64,000 bases of DNA from Panicum virgatum (GCF_016808335.1 NC_053149.1:56473922-56537921); one strand, 5' to 3'. Positions 21,440 through 33,218 are shown, counted from the first letter of the stretch. A program made the numbers and translations. The notes: generated by a model from the letters alone, not told the origin.

Positions 21440-23424
21440 ATGGCGGCGAAGAATAAGGGAGACGCTACTACCACTTCGACAGACACGACAACGACGACGA
21501 CACCTCTGCAAGACGAAGCTGCCGCCGGGCAAGAGCCCGCAACCGGCAACGAAGACATCACCGTCGAAGACATCGCAGAAGGACAACACGAAGTCGATCT
21601 GCTGGACCTTGGCATCTCTGCCTAAGACATCGCTGCAATGCGAAGGGTTGATGCTCGCCTCGAAGAGGCGCGAAGAGCCAAGAGACAAGTTCTTCAGGAA
21701 GAAACTACGGAGCCTCAAATTATCACGAGGGCGAAGGGGAAGGAAATAATGTTGACTGAAGCAGAAAGGCAAGAGCAGTACAACAAGCTGCAAGAAAAAG
21801 AGCTCTGCTGCAAGGCGTTGCAAGAGAAGATCAGAGCACAACGACTGCTGCTCGAAAAAATGCAGGCACTGCAGCCGCCGCAGCCACTGCCGAAGGGCAC
21901 GGTCGCAACGAACCCACCAGGACATGCACCATCAAGGGTCCGAACAAGGACTATACCAATCGAAGAGATCTCTGACCAGTCTGAGCCAGAGGAGGAAGGA
22001 TATTATCGAAGGGGCCACCCGCGAAGAACGCCATTGTCCAAAGAGCTGGAAGATACAATGGCCTCATCGTCTCAACCCAGCAGTACTGCCTCAGTTTGAC
22101 GGTGAGTCAGACCCCGAAGAGTTCCTCCTGAAGTGCCACCATAGAGATAGCCGGAGGAGGCACAACATGCAAGGCGAAGGCACTTGTCCTCGCGCTGCGA
22201 GGACTGGCCCAGTGATGGTATGCAAACATACCCCCAGGAAGCATTCTATCATGGAACCAGCTTCGTTCCCAGTTGCGCTCAAGTTTTCGAGCCGTCAGGC
22301 CCGACGAAGTCACATCCTGCGACTTCCATAACTTGAAGCAAGGAAGCATGACTTTATAGGAGTACCTTCAGAGTTTGATAAAGCTTCGCGCAAGAGGGCC
22401 AGATGTCACCGACCAGAGCATTATTGACTCAGTAGTCAATGGGATCAGCCTCGGCCCATGCGGGGAGTACTTAACCCGACGAAGGCCGAAGACAGTTACC
22501 AAATTGTTCGAGATAATGCAAGAATATTGCATATCCTACCATGCGAAGAGGCAGAAACTCGAAGAAATGAATGAGAAGAGGAAGTCAAGGAACAGCGAGA
22601 GGTCGCACTAGAAGCCATGGCATTCCGACCAGTCGAAGCAGAAAACTGTCAATAGCGTCTCCGAGGAGGAGTCACGCGAAACCAGGCACCACAAGAACAA
22701 GAGTGGCAGAGATCACCGCGAAGATAGATCTAGCCGTGAAGATAGATCTAGCCGCGAAGACAGGTCCAACCATGATAACAGGTCCAACCGCGAAGACAGA
22801 TACAATCGCGAAGACCGCTACCAGAAAGGCCGAAGAGAAAAGGGGGGCCGAAGGGAAAAACCACCATTTTGCTATTTCCATGGCAAGGACCAAGGTCATT
22901 GGACCAATGAATGCCCAATCGCAATTGAAACGAAGGCAGAGCTCGAACGCAAAAATACACAGTCAGCAAAACCAGTAAATTACACTTCGCAACCACCGCA
23001 TCAAGTTCCCCTTCCACCCACCACTTGGACCCCAACACCAAATTGGCCAGTATCATACCCAGTCTACAACTACAACCCATCATACACACCTCCAACGTCA
23101 TTGCCTTCGCAACAATCCATGCCACCACCTTCGCACCAGCCGATGCCGATGCTACCCGCTCCGCAGTACGCCAACACATGGTCAAGGAGCTCCACGCCTT
23201 TACCCCCACCACCGAAGCTCAAGCCAGGACAGATACCGGAAAGAGCAGGCGACGGACCCTCTGGCAGCATGGTTAACATCATCAACGCCATCTCCGGAGG
23301 ATCCAATGAACCGGTGCATGAGACGAAGAGGCAGCGCAAAGAATACTCCAGAACTGTCTCTCATGTGAGCGAAGGCAAATGCTTCCGAACTCCGTGGTCG
23401 CATGTCCCGATAACCTTCACATAG
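21440..23424 (+). pseudogene. gypsy-1 gag remnant
   Basis: A start at 21440 (MAAKNKGDATTT) opens a Thr/Glu-rich frame with coiled coil. A TAA at about 21623 fits a CAA-to-TAA change, and the frame resumes as IAAMRRVDARLEEARR. A shift near 22060-22090 moves to the frame with LPQFDGESDPEEFLLK, and further breaks precede the capsid-like region near 22360-22610. A zinc-knuckle-like CYFHGKDQGHWTNEC lies near 22868-22915, followed by a Pro-rich linker and RKEYSRTVSHV. In life it would form the particle coat; here it cannot make one protein. Confidence 0.75.
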
Positions 23425-23439
23425 GTAGATCTTCGGCTG

Positions 23440-24107
23440 CAACACTACCCTCACAATGATCCCCTTGTCATCAGAGCCAACATTGGCAAGAATTCAGTAC
23501 ACTTCGCTGGGAATGATGTCGGAAGGATCTTGGTTGACAATGGCAGCTCCGCAGACATTCTAGTATGGCAGTGCTTCGTCAAGATGGGGTTCACAGAGCA
23601 AGCTCTGAAGAAATTGCAGTACCCTCTCATTGGCTTCGGAGGCAAGAGAATCGAGGCCCTCGGCAAGATAGAGCTCAACGTCACGTTCAGCGAAGGGGTC
23701 ACACAAAGAACAGAAACAATAACCTTCGATGTGGTGGACATCAACTATCCCTACAATGCCATCTTCGGCCGCAACACGCTGGTGAAGTTTGCAGCTGTAA
23801 TCCATCAACCGTATCTATGCATGAAGATACCTTCGGCAGGGGGAGTCGTGACCGTCTACGGCAATCAAGAAGAAGCGCGTTGGTGCGAAGATAATGCGTA
23901 CAGCACCAACAAGACTGTGCATGCCATTGAGGCGTCCTTAGAGGACACAAAAACATTTGTTGCTGAGGACATGCGAAGAGACCATAAAAACGAAGGGGTC
24001 TCACCAGCAGAACATACAAAGAAGGTACCGTTATGCGAAGATGTGCCTGATCGTATGGTGATCATCGACAATGAGCTCGAGGAGCACGAAGAGGCAAGAC
24101 TCATATA
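23440..24107 (+). pseudogene. gypsy-1 aspartic protease region
   Basis: The catalytic motif region LVDNGSSADILV lies near 23530, followed by YNAIFGRNTL and a Glu-rich linker. The frame is open from 23530 to a TAG at about 24106-24108, after which the same polyprotein resumes as FLRNNQDVFAWSSSDLRG, so the stop is a lesion and not a natural end. The D-N-G triad replaces the usual D-T/S-G. Confidence 0.75.
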
Positions 24108-25047
24108 GTTTCTGAGGAACAATCAAGACGTCTTCGCATGGTCTTCGTCGGACCTGCGAGGATTCAGTCGAGAAGTCATTGAGCATACGCTTACAGTCAA
24201 CCCAAAGGCAAAACCGATAAAGCAGGGGCAGAGGTCAATGTCCGAAGAAAGGAAGAAAGCAGCACATGGTGAGGTGCAGAAGTTGCTAGACGCAGGCGTC
24301 ATTCGTGAGGTGCAATACCCAGAGTGGTTGGCAAATATTATCATGGTACCGAAGAAGAATGGGAAATATAGAATGTGCATCGACTTCACCAACCTTAACA
24401 AGGCTTGTTCGAAGGATGAATAACCTTTGCCTCGCATCGACACATTGGTCGATGCGGCGGCTGGCTCAGAAATGCTGAGCATGCTGGATTGCTTCTCCGG
24501 CTATCACCAGATTTTCATGAATAAGGGGGACGAAGAGAAAACCAGGTTTACCACTCCCTTCGGGACATACTGTTACATCAGGATGCCAAAAGGCCTTCGC
24601 AACGCAGGCTGTACATTTAACAGAATGATCAAGAAGGTGCTCGGGAGTCAGCTAGACAGAAACATCTCCGCATATGTGGATGACGTGGTCATTCGAAGTA
24701 GGAAGACGGAAGATCGCATACAAGATCTTCGTGAAACATTTGCAAACTTTCGCCGGCACGGACTAAAGCTAAACCTTGAAAAATGTGCCTTCAGTGTTCG
24801 AAGAGGCAAGCTGTTGGGTTGTATGATCACTTAAAGGGGTTTAGAGGCGAACCCTGAGAAGATCGAGGCAATCAGGCGGATGAAGCCGCCAACCACAAAT
24901 AAAGGGGTCCAAAAGTTGACAGGTCGATTGGCTTCGCTGAACAGATTCATCTCCAGGTCGGCAGAAAAGTGTCTCCCATTCTTCAAGGCATTGAAAGGAG
25001 CTGGCAACATGCAATAGGTCGAAGAGCAAGCGAAGGCTTTTGAAGCC
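24108..25047 (+). pseudogene. gypsy-1 reverse transcriptase, with nonsense codons
   Basis: RT motifs are clear: NIIMVPKKNGKYRMCIDF, LDCFSGYHQI, KTRFTTPFGTYCY, the catalytic YVDDVV near 24675, and KLNLEKCAF. Three in-frame stops break it: TAA at 24421-24423 before PLPRID, TAA near 24832-24834 after LGCMIT, and TAG near 25016-25018 where relatives have Trp. The domain order is intact, so the copy decayed by point mutation. Confidence 0.85.
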
Positions 25048-27234
25048 TTGAAAACATACATAGAAAACCTGGCAATCATGTCCAGCCCTTCGGAGAAGGC
25101 AGAGCTCTTGTTGTACATCGCCACTTCGGGTGCCGCGATCAGTGCAGCTCTCGTCGAAGAGAGATCAATCAAAGGCGAACTTAAGCAAGTTCCCATCTAT
25201 TTCGTCTCCGAAGCCCTGAGTGGCTCGAAACTATTATACTCTGAAATGGAGAAAATGGCTTACGCAGTAGTCATGGCTTCGCGGAAGCTTCGCTACTATT
25301 TTCAGAGTCACAAGATAAAAGTCCCAATTTCGTTCCCTCTTCGGGATATGTTTGAAAACAAGGAGGCCTCCGGCAGAATAGGCAAATGGGCCACAAAACT
25401 AGCGGAGCACACAATTGACTTCGTCCCCAGAACAACAATCAAGTCCCAGGTCTTGGCAGAGTTCATTGCAGACTGGACTCCAGCGGTGCCTTCGCAAGAA
25501 ACACCGAAGTTAGAATCAATATGGCAGCTTGAATGTGATGGGACATACCAGAGAGATGGGGCAGGGGCTTCGGCAATCCTCACTGCCCCTTCGGGCACAC
25601 AATTGAAATATGCAGCGAGGCTTGACTTCAAAGGGTGCACAAACAATGTGGCAGAATACGAAGGCCTGCTCCTAGGTCTTCGAAAGGCAAGAGCGCTAGG
25701 AGCGCGAAGGTTGTCCATCAGATTCGACTCTGAGTTAATCACCGGGCACATCAATAAATCCAATAGAGCACTAAAGCCGGAGCTATCAAAGTATCTAGCA
25801 GTCGTCCGAAGCATGGAAAGGTTTTTCCTCGTATTCAGCATACGAAGCTTCCCAAGATCACAAAACAAGCAAGCCGACATACTGGCGAAGGCCGCATCTC
25901 AATATGATCCGTTGCCACCCGATGTATTCTTTGAAACGTTGAAGCAGGGCTCTGTCAACTGCGCCGAAGAGCCTGTAAAATTCATCAACGCCATAACCAA
26001 CGAAGACTGGAGGGCCACCATAATGGCCTATCTGCGAGGGCATTTCGTCCCGGAAGATGACAAGGAAGAAAAAAGAATGGCTCTTTGTGCCCACAACTAC
26101 AAGATCATCAACGAAAACCTATATCGAGGGGGTGTCTGCGTGCCCCTCCTGAAGTGCATCTCCTGCGAAGAAGGCAGACAGTTGCTCGAAGAGATTCACG
26201 CAGGCATGTGCTCTTCGCATATTGCAACAAGGGCAATTGTAGGCAAAGCTTTTCACGAAGGCTTCTACTGGCCTTCGGCGGTTGCAGACGCGCACAAAGT
26301 GGTCCGAAAATGCCCAAATTGCCAAAGGCATGCACCATACAGCAAAATTCCACCAGACAAAGTGCAATTATTGCCTCCGGTGTGGCCCCTCGCTCGATGG
26401 GGCATCGACATTGTAGGGCCTTTTCCCACAACGCCAAGAAACTACAAGTATGCTGCAGTCATAGTAGAATATTTCTTGAAGTGGGTCGAAGCTAAGGTTC
26501 TCAGAGATATCATAGCCGGAACCTTGCAGAAGTTCTTCTGGCAAAACATTGTATACCGCTTCGGCGTACCAAAGGAGGTCACCATATTCAACGGCAAGCA
26601 GTTTGATTGCGCCACATTCAGAGACTTCCCCAAACAGCTGGGGACGAAGCTATGCTTCACTTCGGTCTATCACCTGCAATCGAATGGCATGGTGGAAAGG
26701 ACCAACGGCGTCATCTTCGCAGGCATAAAGAAGAATATCACCGAGCTACCGAAGGCGAAGTGGATCGGTGAGTTACCAAAGGTAATTTGGTCCCACAATA
26801 CGACAGAGTCAAGAACCACAAAGTTTACTCCGTTCAAGCTCTTGTACGGCGAAGAAGCTGTCACACCCAAAGAAATCGAGCTCAAATCTTGGAGAACGTC
26901 CGAAGGGACGGACAATATAGAGGAAGACATAAAGCCTTCAATCGACACAATCGAGGCATCAAATATGCAAGCAGCAATCAACCTCGGCAAATACCAAGAA
27001 GAAACTCGAAGATGGAAGAACAAGAAGGTGAAGCCCAGGGAGATTCAAGAAGGGGATCTTGTGCTTCGCAGAATCCCAAAGGCCAAACAGAAAGGGAAAA
27101 TGCACAGCAAGTGGGATGGACCTTTCATTATCGCCTCCATGGTGAGACCAGAAGCCTGCAGACTTCGCACGCTGGAAGGTGTCGAAGACCCATACTCATG
27201 GAACAAAGATATACTGCAAAAGTACTATATGTAG
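25048..27234 (+). CDS. gypsy-1 RNase H and integrase part of pol (open frame, 728 aa)
   Basis: The frame is open for 728 codons, but its ATG is only an internal Met of the polyprotein. The first 150 residues end the RT and first RNase H-like region. Then comes an RNase H with LECDGTYQRDGAG, TNNVAEYEGL, IRFDSEL and KQADILAKAAS. The integrase follows: zinc-binding HAGMCSSHIATR...CPNCQRHA, core GIDIVGPF, then VTIFNGKQF where relatives have TDNG, and MVERTNG. The second catalytic Asp of the DDE triad therefore appears replaced by Phe. No chromodomain is present. It would excise nothing and integrate cDNA if active; the missing Asp argues that it is inactive. Confidence 0.85.
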   Translation: MKTYIENLAIMSSPSEKAELLLYIATSGAAISAALVEERSIKGELKQVPIYFVSEALSGSKLLYSEMEKMAYAVVMASRKLRYYFQSHKIKVPISFPLRDMFENKEASGRIGKWATKLAEHTIDFVPRTTIKSQVLAEFIADWTPAVPSQETPKLESIWQLECDGTYQRDGAGASAILTAPSGTQLKYAARLDFKGCTNNVAEYEGLLLGLRKARALGARRLSIRFDSELITGHINKSNRALKPELSKYLAVVRSMERFFLVFSIRSFPRSQNKQADILAKAASQYDPLPPDVFFETLKQGSVNCAEEPVKFINAITNEDWRATIMAYLRGHFVPEDDKEEKRMALCAHNYKIINENLYRGGVCVPLLKCISCEEGRQLLEEIHAGMCSSHIATRAIVGKAFHEGFYWPSAVADAHKVVRKCPNCQRHAPYSKIPPDKVQLLPPVWPLARWGIDIVGPFPTTPRNYKYAAVIVEYFLKWVEAKVLRDIIAGTLQKFFWQNIVYRFGVPKEVTIFNGKQFDCATFRDFPKQLGTKLCFTSVYHLQSNGMVERTNGVIFAGIKKNITELPKAKWIGELPKVIWSHNTTESRTTKFTPFKLLYGEEAVTPKEIELKSWRTSEGTDNIEEDIKPSIDTIEASNMQAAINLGKYQEETRRWKNKKVKPREIQEGDLVLRRIPKAKQKGKMHSKWDGPFIIASMVRPEACRLRTLEGVEDPYSWNKDILQKYYM

Positions 27235-27670
27235 GAACAATGTAAGAGCCCGCGGAGAAAAATAACCGAAGGGGCTCAATAGCTTAGTATTTATTTCCGC
27301 AATTTTTTATTTCATTCTCTCTTTGCGAGAAATTCGCACAATGTATCGAAGGGACCGTACTCTTTTCCTCACGGGGGAAGCCTTCGCACCTTCACTCTGG
27401 ACGTCGGAGGTGTGAGGTTTTTAACGAGGTGGAACCCTGTGTAACCCCTTGTGAAATATAAGCAAGGTCCCCCGAAAAGAAAAATCTCTCGGGAATAGGA
27501 ATATGGTGAAGGCACAGAAGCGTCTATCCCTCTTCGCCTCTTTGCCAAGCGAAGAGGGGAGTCATTGGCGCATAAAGCAAGCGATGACGCTTGAAAGAAG
27601 TAAGCACGGGACGCAATCCCGGATAGGGGCTTCGCTCCCCTTAGCTTTACTTCCAACTAAATTAATAACG

Positions 27671-28095
27671 AAGTCCTTATGAGCGAAAAGCCTAAGGCAG
27701 AAAAGCCCTTGTGAGCGAAGAGCCCAAGGCAGAAATTCGAAGACATAAAATTCCTTATGAGCGAAAAGCCTAAGGCAAAAAAGCCCTTGTGAGCGAAGAG
27801 CCCAAGGCAGAAATTCGAAGACATAAAAGTCCTTGTGAGCGAAGAGCCCAAGGCAGAAATTCGAAGACATAAAAGTCCTTATGAGCGAAAAACCTAAGGC
27901 TGAAAAGTCCTTGCGAGCGAAGAGCCCAAGGCAGAAATTCGAAGACATAAAAGTCCTTATGAGCGAAAAGCCTAAGGCAGAAAAGTCCTTATGAGCGAAG
28001 AGCCCAAGGCAAAAAATTCGAAGACATAAAAATCTTCATGAGCGAAGAGCCCATGGCAGAAAAGTCCTTGATGAGCGAAGAGCCTAAGCCGAAAT
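27671..28095. repeat. Tandem repeat array downstream of pol
   Basis: The core TCCTTATGAGCGAAAAGCCT or its variant CCTTGTGAGCGAAGAGCCC recurs about ten or eleven times. Two spacings alternate, about 31-33 bp and about 46-48 bp, the longer units carrying ATTCGAAGACATAAA. This gives a higher-order period near 78 bp. It lies between pol and the antisense ORF of gypsy-1. Confidence 0.85.
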
Positions 28096-28435
28096 CTCGC
28101 ACGTAAAGATTCAACGCTCCCCGCAAGTCGAGCGAAGGGGGGGGGTGGCACTTCGCAAAACTTACATACGCTCAACTGCAGTGTCGACGACGTTCATCCT
28201 CTCGCTCGTGCAAAAGGGGGGTGGCGCTTCGCAAAATACAAATTTGCACAGTCGAAGGATAAAACGAGGAAACATAAATATATTCATTGCATATAAACAG
28301 CACGGTTTGCGTTACAAGAAAAATTACACTTCGCAATAAGAGCGAAGAAAATGCAAGTATATACTTCGCATAAAAGCGAAGAAAGGTACAAATTTCCTAC
28401 CTTCGCGCTAAGTCGAAGAATCCACAAAAACTAAA

Positions 28436-30596
28436 TCATGAAGTTACATCTGAAGTTTCTTTGTCGAAGATAAGGCGGTCCAAGTCAGATATGACTTCGC
28501 GGACCGCAACATCTATTATTTCTTCGGCAGTCCGGCGAAGAAATGCTTCAAAGTCATCCCCTGGAAGCGAGGGCACCTCAACATTAAGAAGAGCCTTCGT
28601 CAAAAATCCCTTGGCGATGATACATGAATTCATGCGGAGCAATCATGTCTTCAACAGGCTCCGGCTTCGGCTCTAGATGGCCCATGGGCGCTTTATAAGG
28701 CCTATCGGTGTCCAAAAGACGTTTTATTTCACGACGAAGCCGGCGCTCAGACAGAACTTTTGCATGTTTTTTGGGATCACGCTGGAATTCCACGAAGAAA
28801 CGCTTCGTATCGGCGTTCCGATATTCATATACGCGCTCTCAATCAGACCAAAACTCATCAAATGAAAACCAAGGGCGACGGGCACGGGCCTTTTCCCAAG
28901 TTAAATCAGAAACATAAAAATTCCCGCGGTTCAAGCGCCAAGGAACAATACCTTCGATGATCCGCGCAGGGGCCAACGCAGGGTCTTGCGCAGACACCGA
29001 AGGCGTTAGATACAATGATGCTTATGTTTTCAATACGACACTACTACAAAAATCACTTGGCTTTCGGTCATCACACCCCACCGGTCTTCGGCGCATCGTC
29101 CGCTTGCCCCCCACCATCTTTGCCCTCGCCATGGCCAGGGGCTCCGTCTTCGTCACCGGGAGCGCCGCTGCGCAAGTTGCCGGCTTCAGCCTCGCCAAGG
29201 AAGCCTCGAGCAAAGATTTCAGCTTTCTCTTGAATCTAAGTGAAATCAAACATGTCAATCAGCGAAGACGGTAATAAGAAGTCAACTTTGGGAAACGCGA
29301 AGTGGTACCTAATCTTTCATGCGCTCCAGCTCCACATCGACAAGTCCCCGCCCCTTTTCATGGAAGTACTTTGCGAAGTTCTTGGTGATATTCTTCGGCA
29401 GAACAGGAAGGGCTTCGGGGTGCAAGGAGTCCAGCAAAGGCTATTCGAAACATGAGTCCCGAAGAAGTCGCAGCTAAGCCTTCACGATGCCCGTCAAAGA
29501 ACTGCTGCTCTCCGCTGGAAGCAAACGGCAGACGGCAGCACTAAGAGTACGTGCCGCAACCATAGCGGATAGCTCGCATTTGCAGTCCGCGCCAGATCTA
29601 GCCATTGCCAAGGAGGCACGGATCCAGCGGAAGAGCTCCGCCACTTTGATGTTTTCCTCTTGCGATATCTCCGAGGTGTCAATAGAGAACTTCGCGAGCA
29701 GGCCGTGCATGTTAGCTTGCACCAAATCTGTGAAGGAGCTGATAGCGGTGCGCCATCGCTGAATAACATCTTTCCCACGGGCACATTGGTCTTCGGCAAC
29801 CCTCTGGGCCTCTTCGGCTTCAGCTTTAGCTTTTTCAGCATTTTCCTTGGCCTTCTCCGCAGCAAGTGCGTCGCGACGAGCAGCTTCGGCTGCCTCGGCA
29901 TGGCTCTTTGCCTCAGCACGTGCAGCAACGAGTGCCTCCTCGAGAGCAATTTTCTCCTTTTCCAGGGATACCACACGCTCCTCCACTCTCGCCAACTGCG
30001 AAGTTCGTTCGTTGTCAATCCTTAATTGGCAGGAGGCGTAGCACGAAGCGATGAAGGCCTTTAAGGAGAGGTCTTCGATGTCCTGTAGCATTTGGCTCAC
30101 TCCGGAAACCATTAGGCGTTTCTCCATAAGGGGGAAGCCGAAAGAGGAGCCGGCCTCGGTGAGGAGTCCCCTATCGCGATCGCCGCTCGAAAACTGAAGG
30201 CTGCCGACGATGTTGCCCCCGATCAGCTTCGCATCCGGCATCCCGAGAGTGGCAGCCACCTCAACAGGGTTGGAGGTGCTTACATGGTAGCCGCTGCTCT
30301 CTGTTGAGGTGGACGTCGCGGGCCTTTGAATAGAGGACTCGGCAGGAGGAAGCCGACCTCCCTCGCCGACACCGCCAGTTGGGCTCGTCTCAGGGCCGGT
30401 GGCATGCTTCTGGGGACCAGGGCCGGACCCCTCTATGTCCTCGCCACTGGACGACGACGAACCCGAGGAAGTCGATGTCGACTTCGAAGACGAAGAGGCT
30501 GCGGCTGAAGTCTTCACCGGGGCTTCGGGGACCGCGAAGGCGGACTGGATCTCTTGCGCCAGCTCGTCGTCGCTGTCTGGTTCCATGGCGCTGTAC
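28436..30596 (-). pseudogene. gypsy-1 antisense ORF, C-terminal part (coiled coil)
   Basis: Reading the minus strand away from the copia LTR junction, the frame gives SAMEPDSDDELAQEI, a long Ser-rich stretch, then an Ala/Glu/Lys heptad-rich coiled coil (AAEAARRDALAAEKAK and similar) ending at a stop at 29474. Further out-of-phase pieces (RRLRREIKRLLDTDRPYK near 28700) extend to about 28436. The frame is continuous with the 32104-31911 segment once the solo LTR is disregarded. Function is unknown; related antisense ORFs occur in Tat-type elements. Confidence 0.65.
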
Positions 30597-31905
30597 TGTA
30601 GGAATATGGGGTAGCAAAAATAAAAAATTTCTACCACATAAACCAGGATTACTGCAGTTATAGATCACGGGATTACCACTAGCGGTTGCGGAACTTCTGT
30701 AGCGCGTCGGTGTAGTGTAGATGGAAGCCGGCAGTGCAGTTGCGTGAACCACCTCACGAATGGCTCGTCCTTGTGCAGCAAACGCAGCACCTCCACGAAG
30801 TCCACACGTACAGGAAGAAGCTTCGCACTCCGGATTGCTAGATCCGCGAGAACAAACTAGGGCTAGATGCACGAGGAAGAGGAACAGGGACGGGGTGCTA
30901 CTGTAGCACGCCGTTACTATTCATGGTACTGTTCACCTGTGTGAATAGTATCTAGGGTTAGGGTTTTTAGGTACCCCTCCTCTGTTTATATAGCCCCTTA
31001 GGTGGGCTGCCTTGGGCCCAACCTTGGGTGCCCCCTTTTGGGTCTAAATGACCCATTAGTGCACCTAAGCCCAGTCTAATTCGGATCTCATCCTTATCAG
31101 GCTTCTTTCCCTTAAGTGTGTGACCCTATAGGCTCACATGCGAATAGACATGGCCTGAGTACTCTTACTCGGCCCAATAGTAGACAGTGGCGTCTAGCAA
31201 GATATGTCAACTCCTATACACACACAAAGATCATATTAGACGAGCCGCCACAATATCATATACATGTCGTTCCCTTTGCCTCACGATATTTGGTCTAGCT
31301 TAAAGCCGACCACTCTTTCTCGATCCTGTGATTCGGAATCTTTGGTTAACTCTTAACCCCAGCATGGCCATGCATTTCCTGATCCGAATCACTCGAGGGG
31401 CCCAGAGATATCTCTCTCTTGTAGAGAGGGGCAAATTCCATCTTGACTGACTATGTCTCACAGCATGCTTCTTGACAGACCCGAAAGCCACCTTTATGAC
31501 TACCCTGTTACGGTGCAGCGTTTGATGGCTCATAAGTAAGTCGGTTCACATCTTGAGTACATTTGACGATCTCAGGTCTTAGGACACAGCGTACATATTG
31601 TGTAATGAGAAGTCATCATCTCGTGTTGGGTCAGTTCAGTCTCATGTCTCACATGAGCCCACATTATTAGTTTGACATCCCCAGGTTCATGACTTGTGAA
31701 ATGTAGTCAATCAACTAATACATATGTGTGTCCTCACATGAACTCCGACTAGGAACATTTTAGAATATTCATACAAGTATAGAGTTTCACAAATACTTCA
31801 CATAAGCGTTAATCAATACAAGTTGTCATCCATGAATATTCAAGGTACACTTTATTAACCATGAATACAAGGAAATATGATTGCCTCTAGGGCATATTTC
31901 CAACA
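30597..31905 (-). mobile_element. Copia solo LTR (BARE/Angela-like) inside the antisense ORF
   Basis: On the minus strand it starts TGTTGGAAATATGCCCTAG, the start I recall for BARE/Angela-type copia LTRs, and ends CCATATTCCTACA. Perfect 5-bp target duplications TGTAC flank it (30592-30596 and 31906-31910). Length is 1309 bp with no internal domain, so it is a solo LTR. A TATA-like TATATAAA lies on the minus strand near 30985-30993. Removing it and one TGTAC restores the reading frame across the site. Confidence 0.9.
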
Positions 31906-33218
31906 TGTACTCCAAGGTTGGAGGGAACTTCGCCCCAGGAGCGACGGCCGAAAGAGGAGCAGCAACGATGGGAGGTGAAGCAGCAGCAGCGGGGCTCCCT
32001 TTACCCACATTATCTTCGGAATCCCCGGCACTGTGAAGGGGCGACAAAGGCAAAAAGTCGAGAAGCTTCGAACGCTTCGCTCTGCCAGGGCTAGAGCCCC
32101 CCATCTTTCATTTTTTCTTCTCAAGTGTGGCAGTGGCGCCAACAGGGCCTCCAGCCTTTCCCCCCGCTTTTTGAATGGCGAGCAGAGCTTCGGCAGCGCG
32201 TTGCGGGGCTTCGATCCCAAAGAAGGAGAACACCCGATTGCCTCACGCGCCGGCAAGCTTGGACAGCAGCAAGTCATACTCGTTGCCAGACACTTGTCCA
32301 AGCATCTCGTCAGCACAGATCTCCACCTCCGCTGCATCTATTTCTGAAAACAAAGACAAAGGTTCTTATTGTCTTCGCAAAAAAACTTACGTTCTTTTCG
32401 AAGTCCGAAGACTTCGCTGAAGTTGGGCATCGGAAGCCCATAAACTTCCTTCTCCAAAGGAGCCCAGGAGGAAATGGTCCAGCCTTCTCTCAGAGGGAAG
32501 CACCCGTATGCGACGAACTCTTACGCTATGTCAAGCATGCTAAGTACCTTTGACACCCCGCGAAGAATGGTCATATATGCTTCGTTGTCAAGGATGCGGG
32601 CCACGTCCATTTTCGGGGTGTTGCCCAAATTGCCAAGCTTCCGGACAACCAGAGGGTGGTGCTTCGTCTCTGGGTCGAGGGGAACCTTGTGGTAAAACCA
32701 GAACAAAGACCAGTCCCCCGGCCACTTGTTCTTCGACACCCCGATGGGGCTGGGAGCAGTTTGTTGAAAGGCGAAGGTGTAGCACCCGTACTGGGGCTCC
32801 ATCTCCGTTGATGTACCTCAGAGCCACAAACGGAGATGCTCTTCGGCTGGTAGTGCACCCGCATCACCCGAGCGAAGTTCTTCGGGGTCGGGGCGATGCG
32901 GCAGGTCTTCGACAACCACATGAAAAGGTTGACGCGGGCAAAAGAGTTCGGGGTCATGTGGTGTAGGAAGATGCCATACCGGGCAAAGATGTCGACGACA
33001 GTGGGATCGAGGGGGAAGCAAAGCACAGTGGGAAAGAAGTCCTTAAAGACGACCACTTCGTCTTCTTGGGGCTTCGCGTAGGTGTCCGTCTCCGGTGGAA
33101 CCCATCCTAGGCTAGGAGCCAGTACCCCTTGCTTCTCCATTTCTCCAAGCATCGCCAGAGTCATCTTCGTCTGGCCGAAGAAGGTGGTAGGTGGGAACTT
33201 GCTCTTCTTCGGAGCCAT
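31906..33218 (-). pseudogene. gypsy-1 antisense ORF, N-terminal part
   Basis: A start at 33218 (MAPKKSKFPPTTFFG) leads into FPLDPTVVDIFARYGIFLHH and FARVMRVHYQ, which resemble the grass 'putative gypsy type transposon' antisense protein (Pfam PF04195-like, from memory). A frameshift lies near 32815, after which EPQYGCYTFAF, KWPGDWSLFWFYHKVPLD and MDVARILDNEAY follow to a stop near 32521. A further segment at 32104-31906 (MGGSSPGRAKRSKLLDFL) ends PTLEY at the copia insertion point. Confidence 0.6.

Noticed and set aside
27671..28095. CRISPR-like array
   Set aside because: The units are degenerate tandem repeats with repeated, not unique, spacers, inside a plant retrotransposon.
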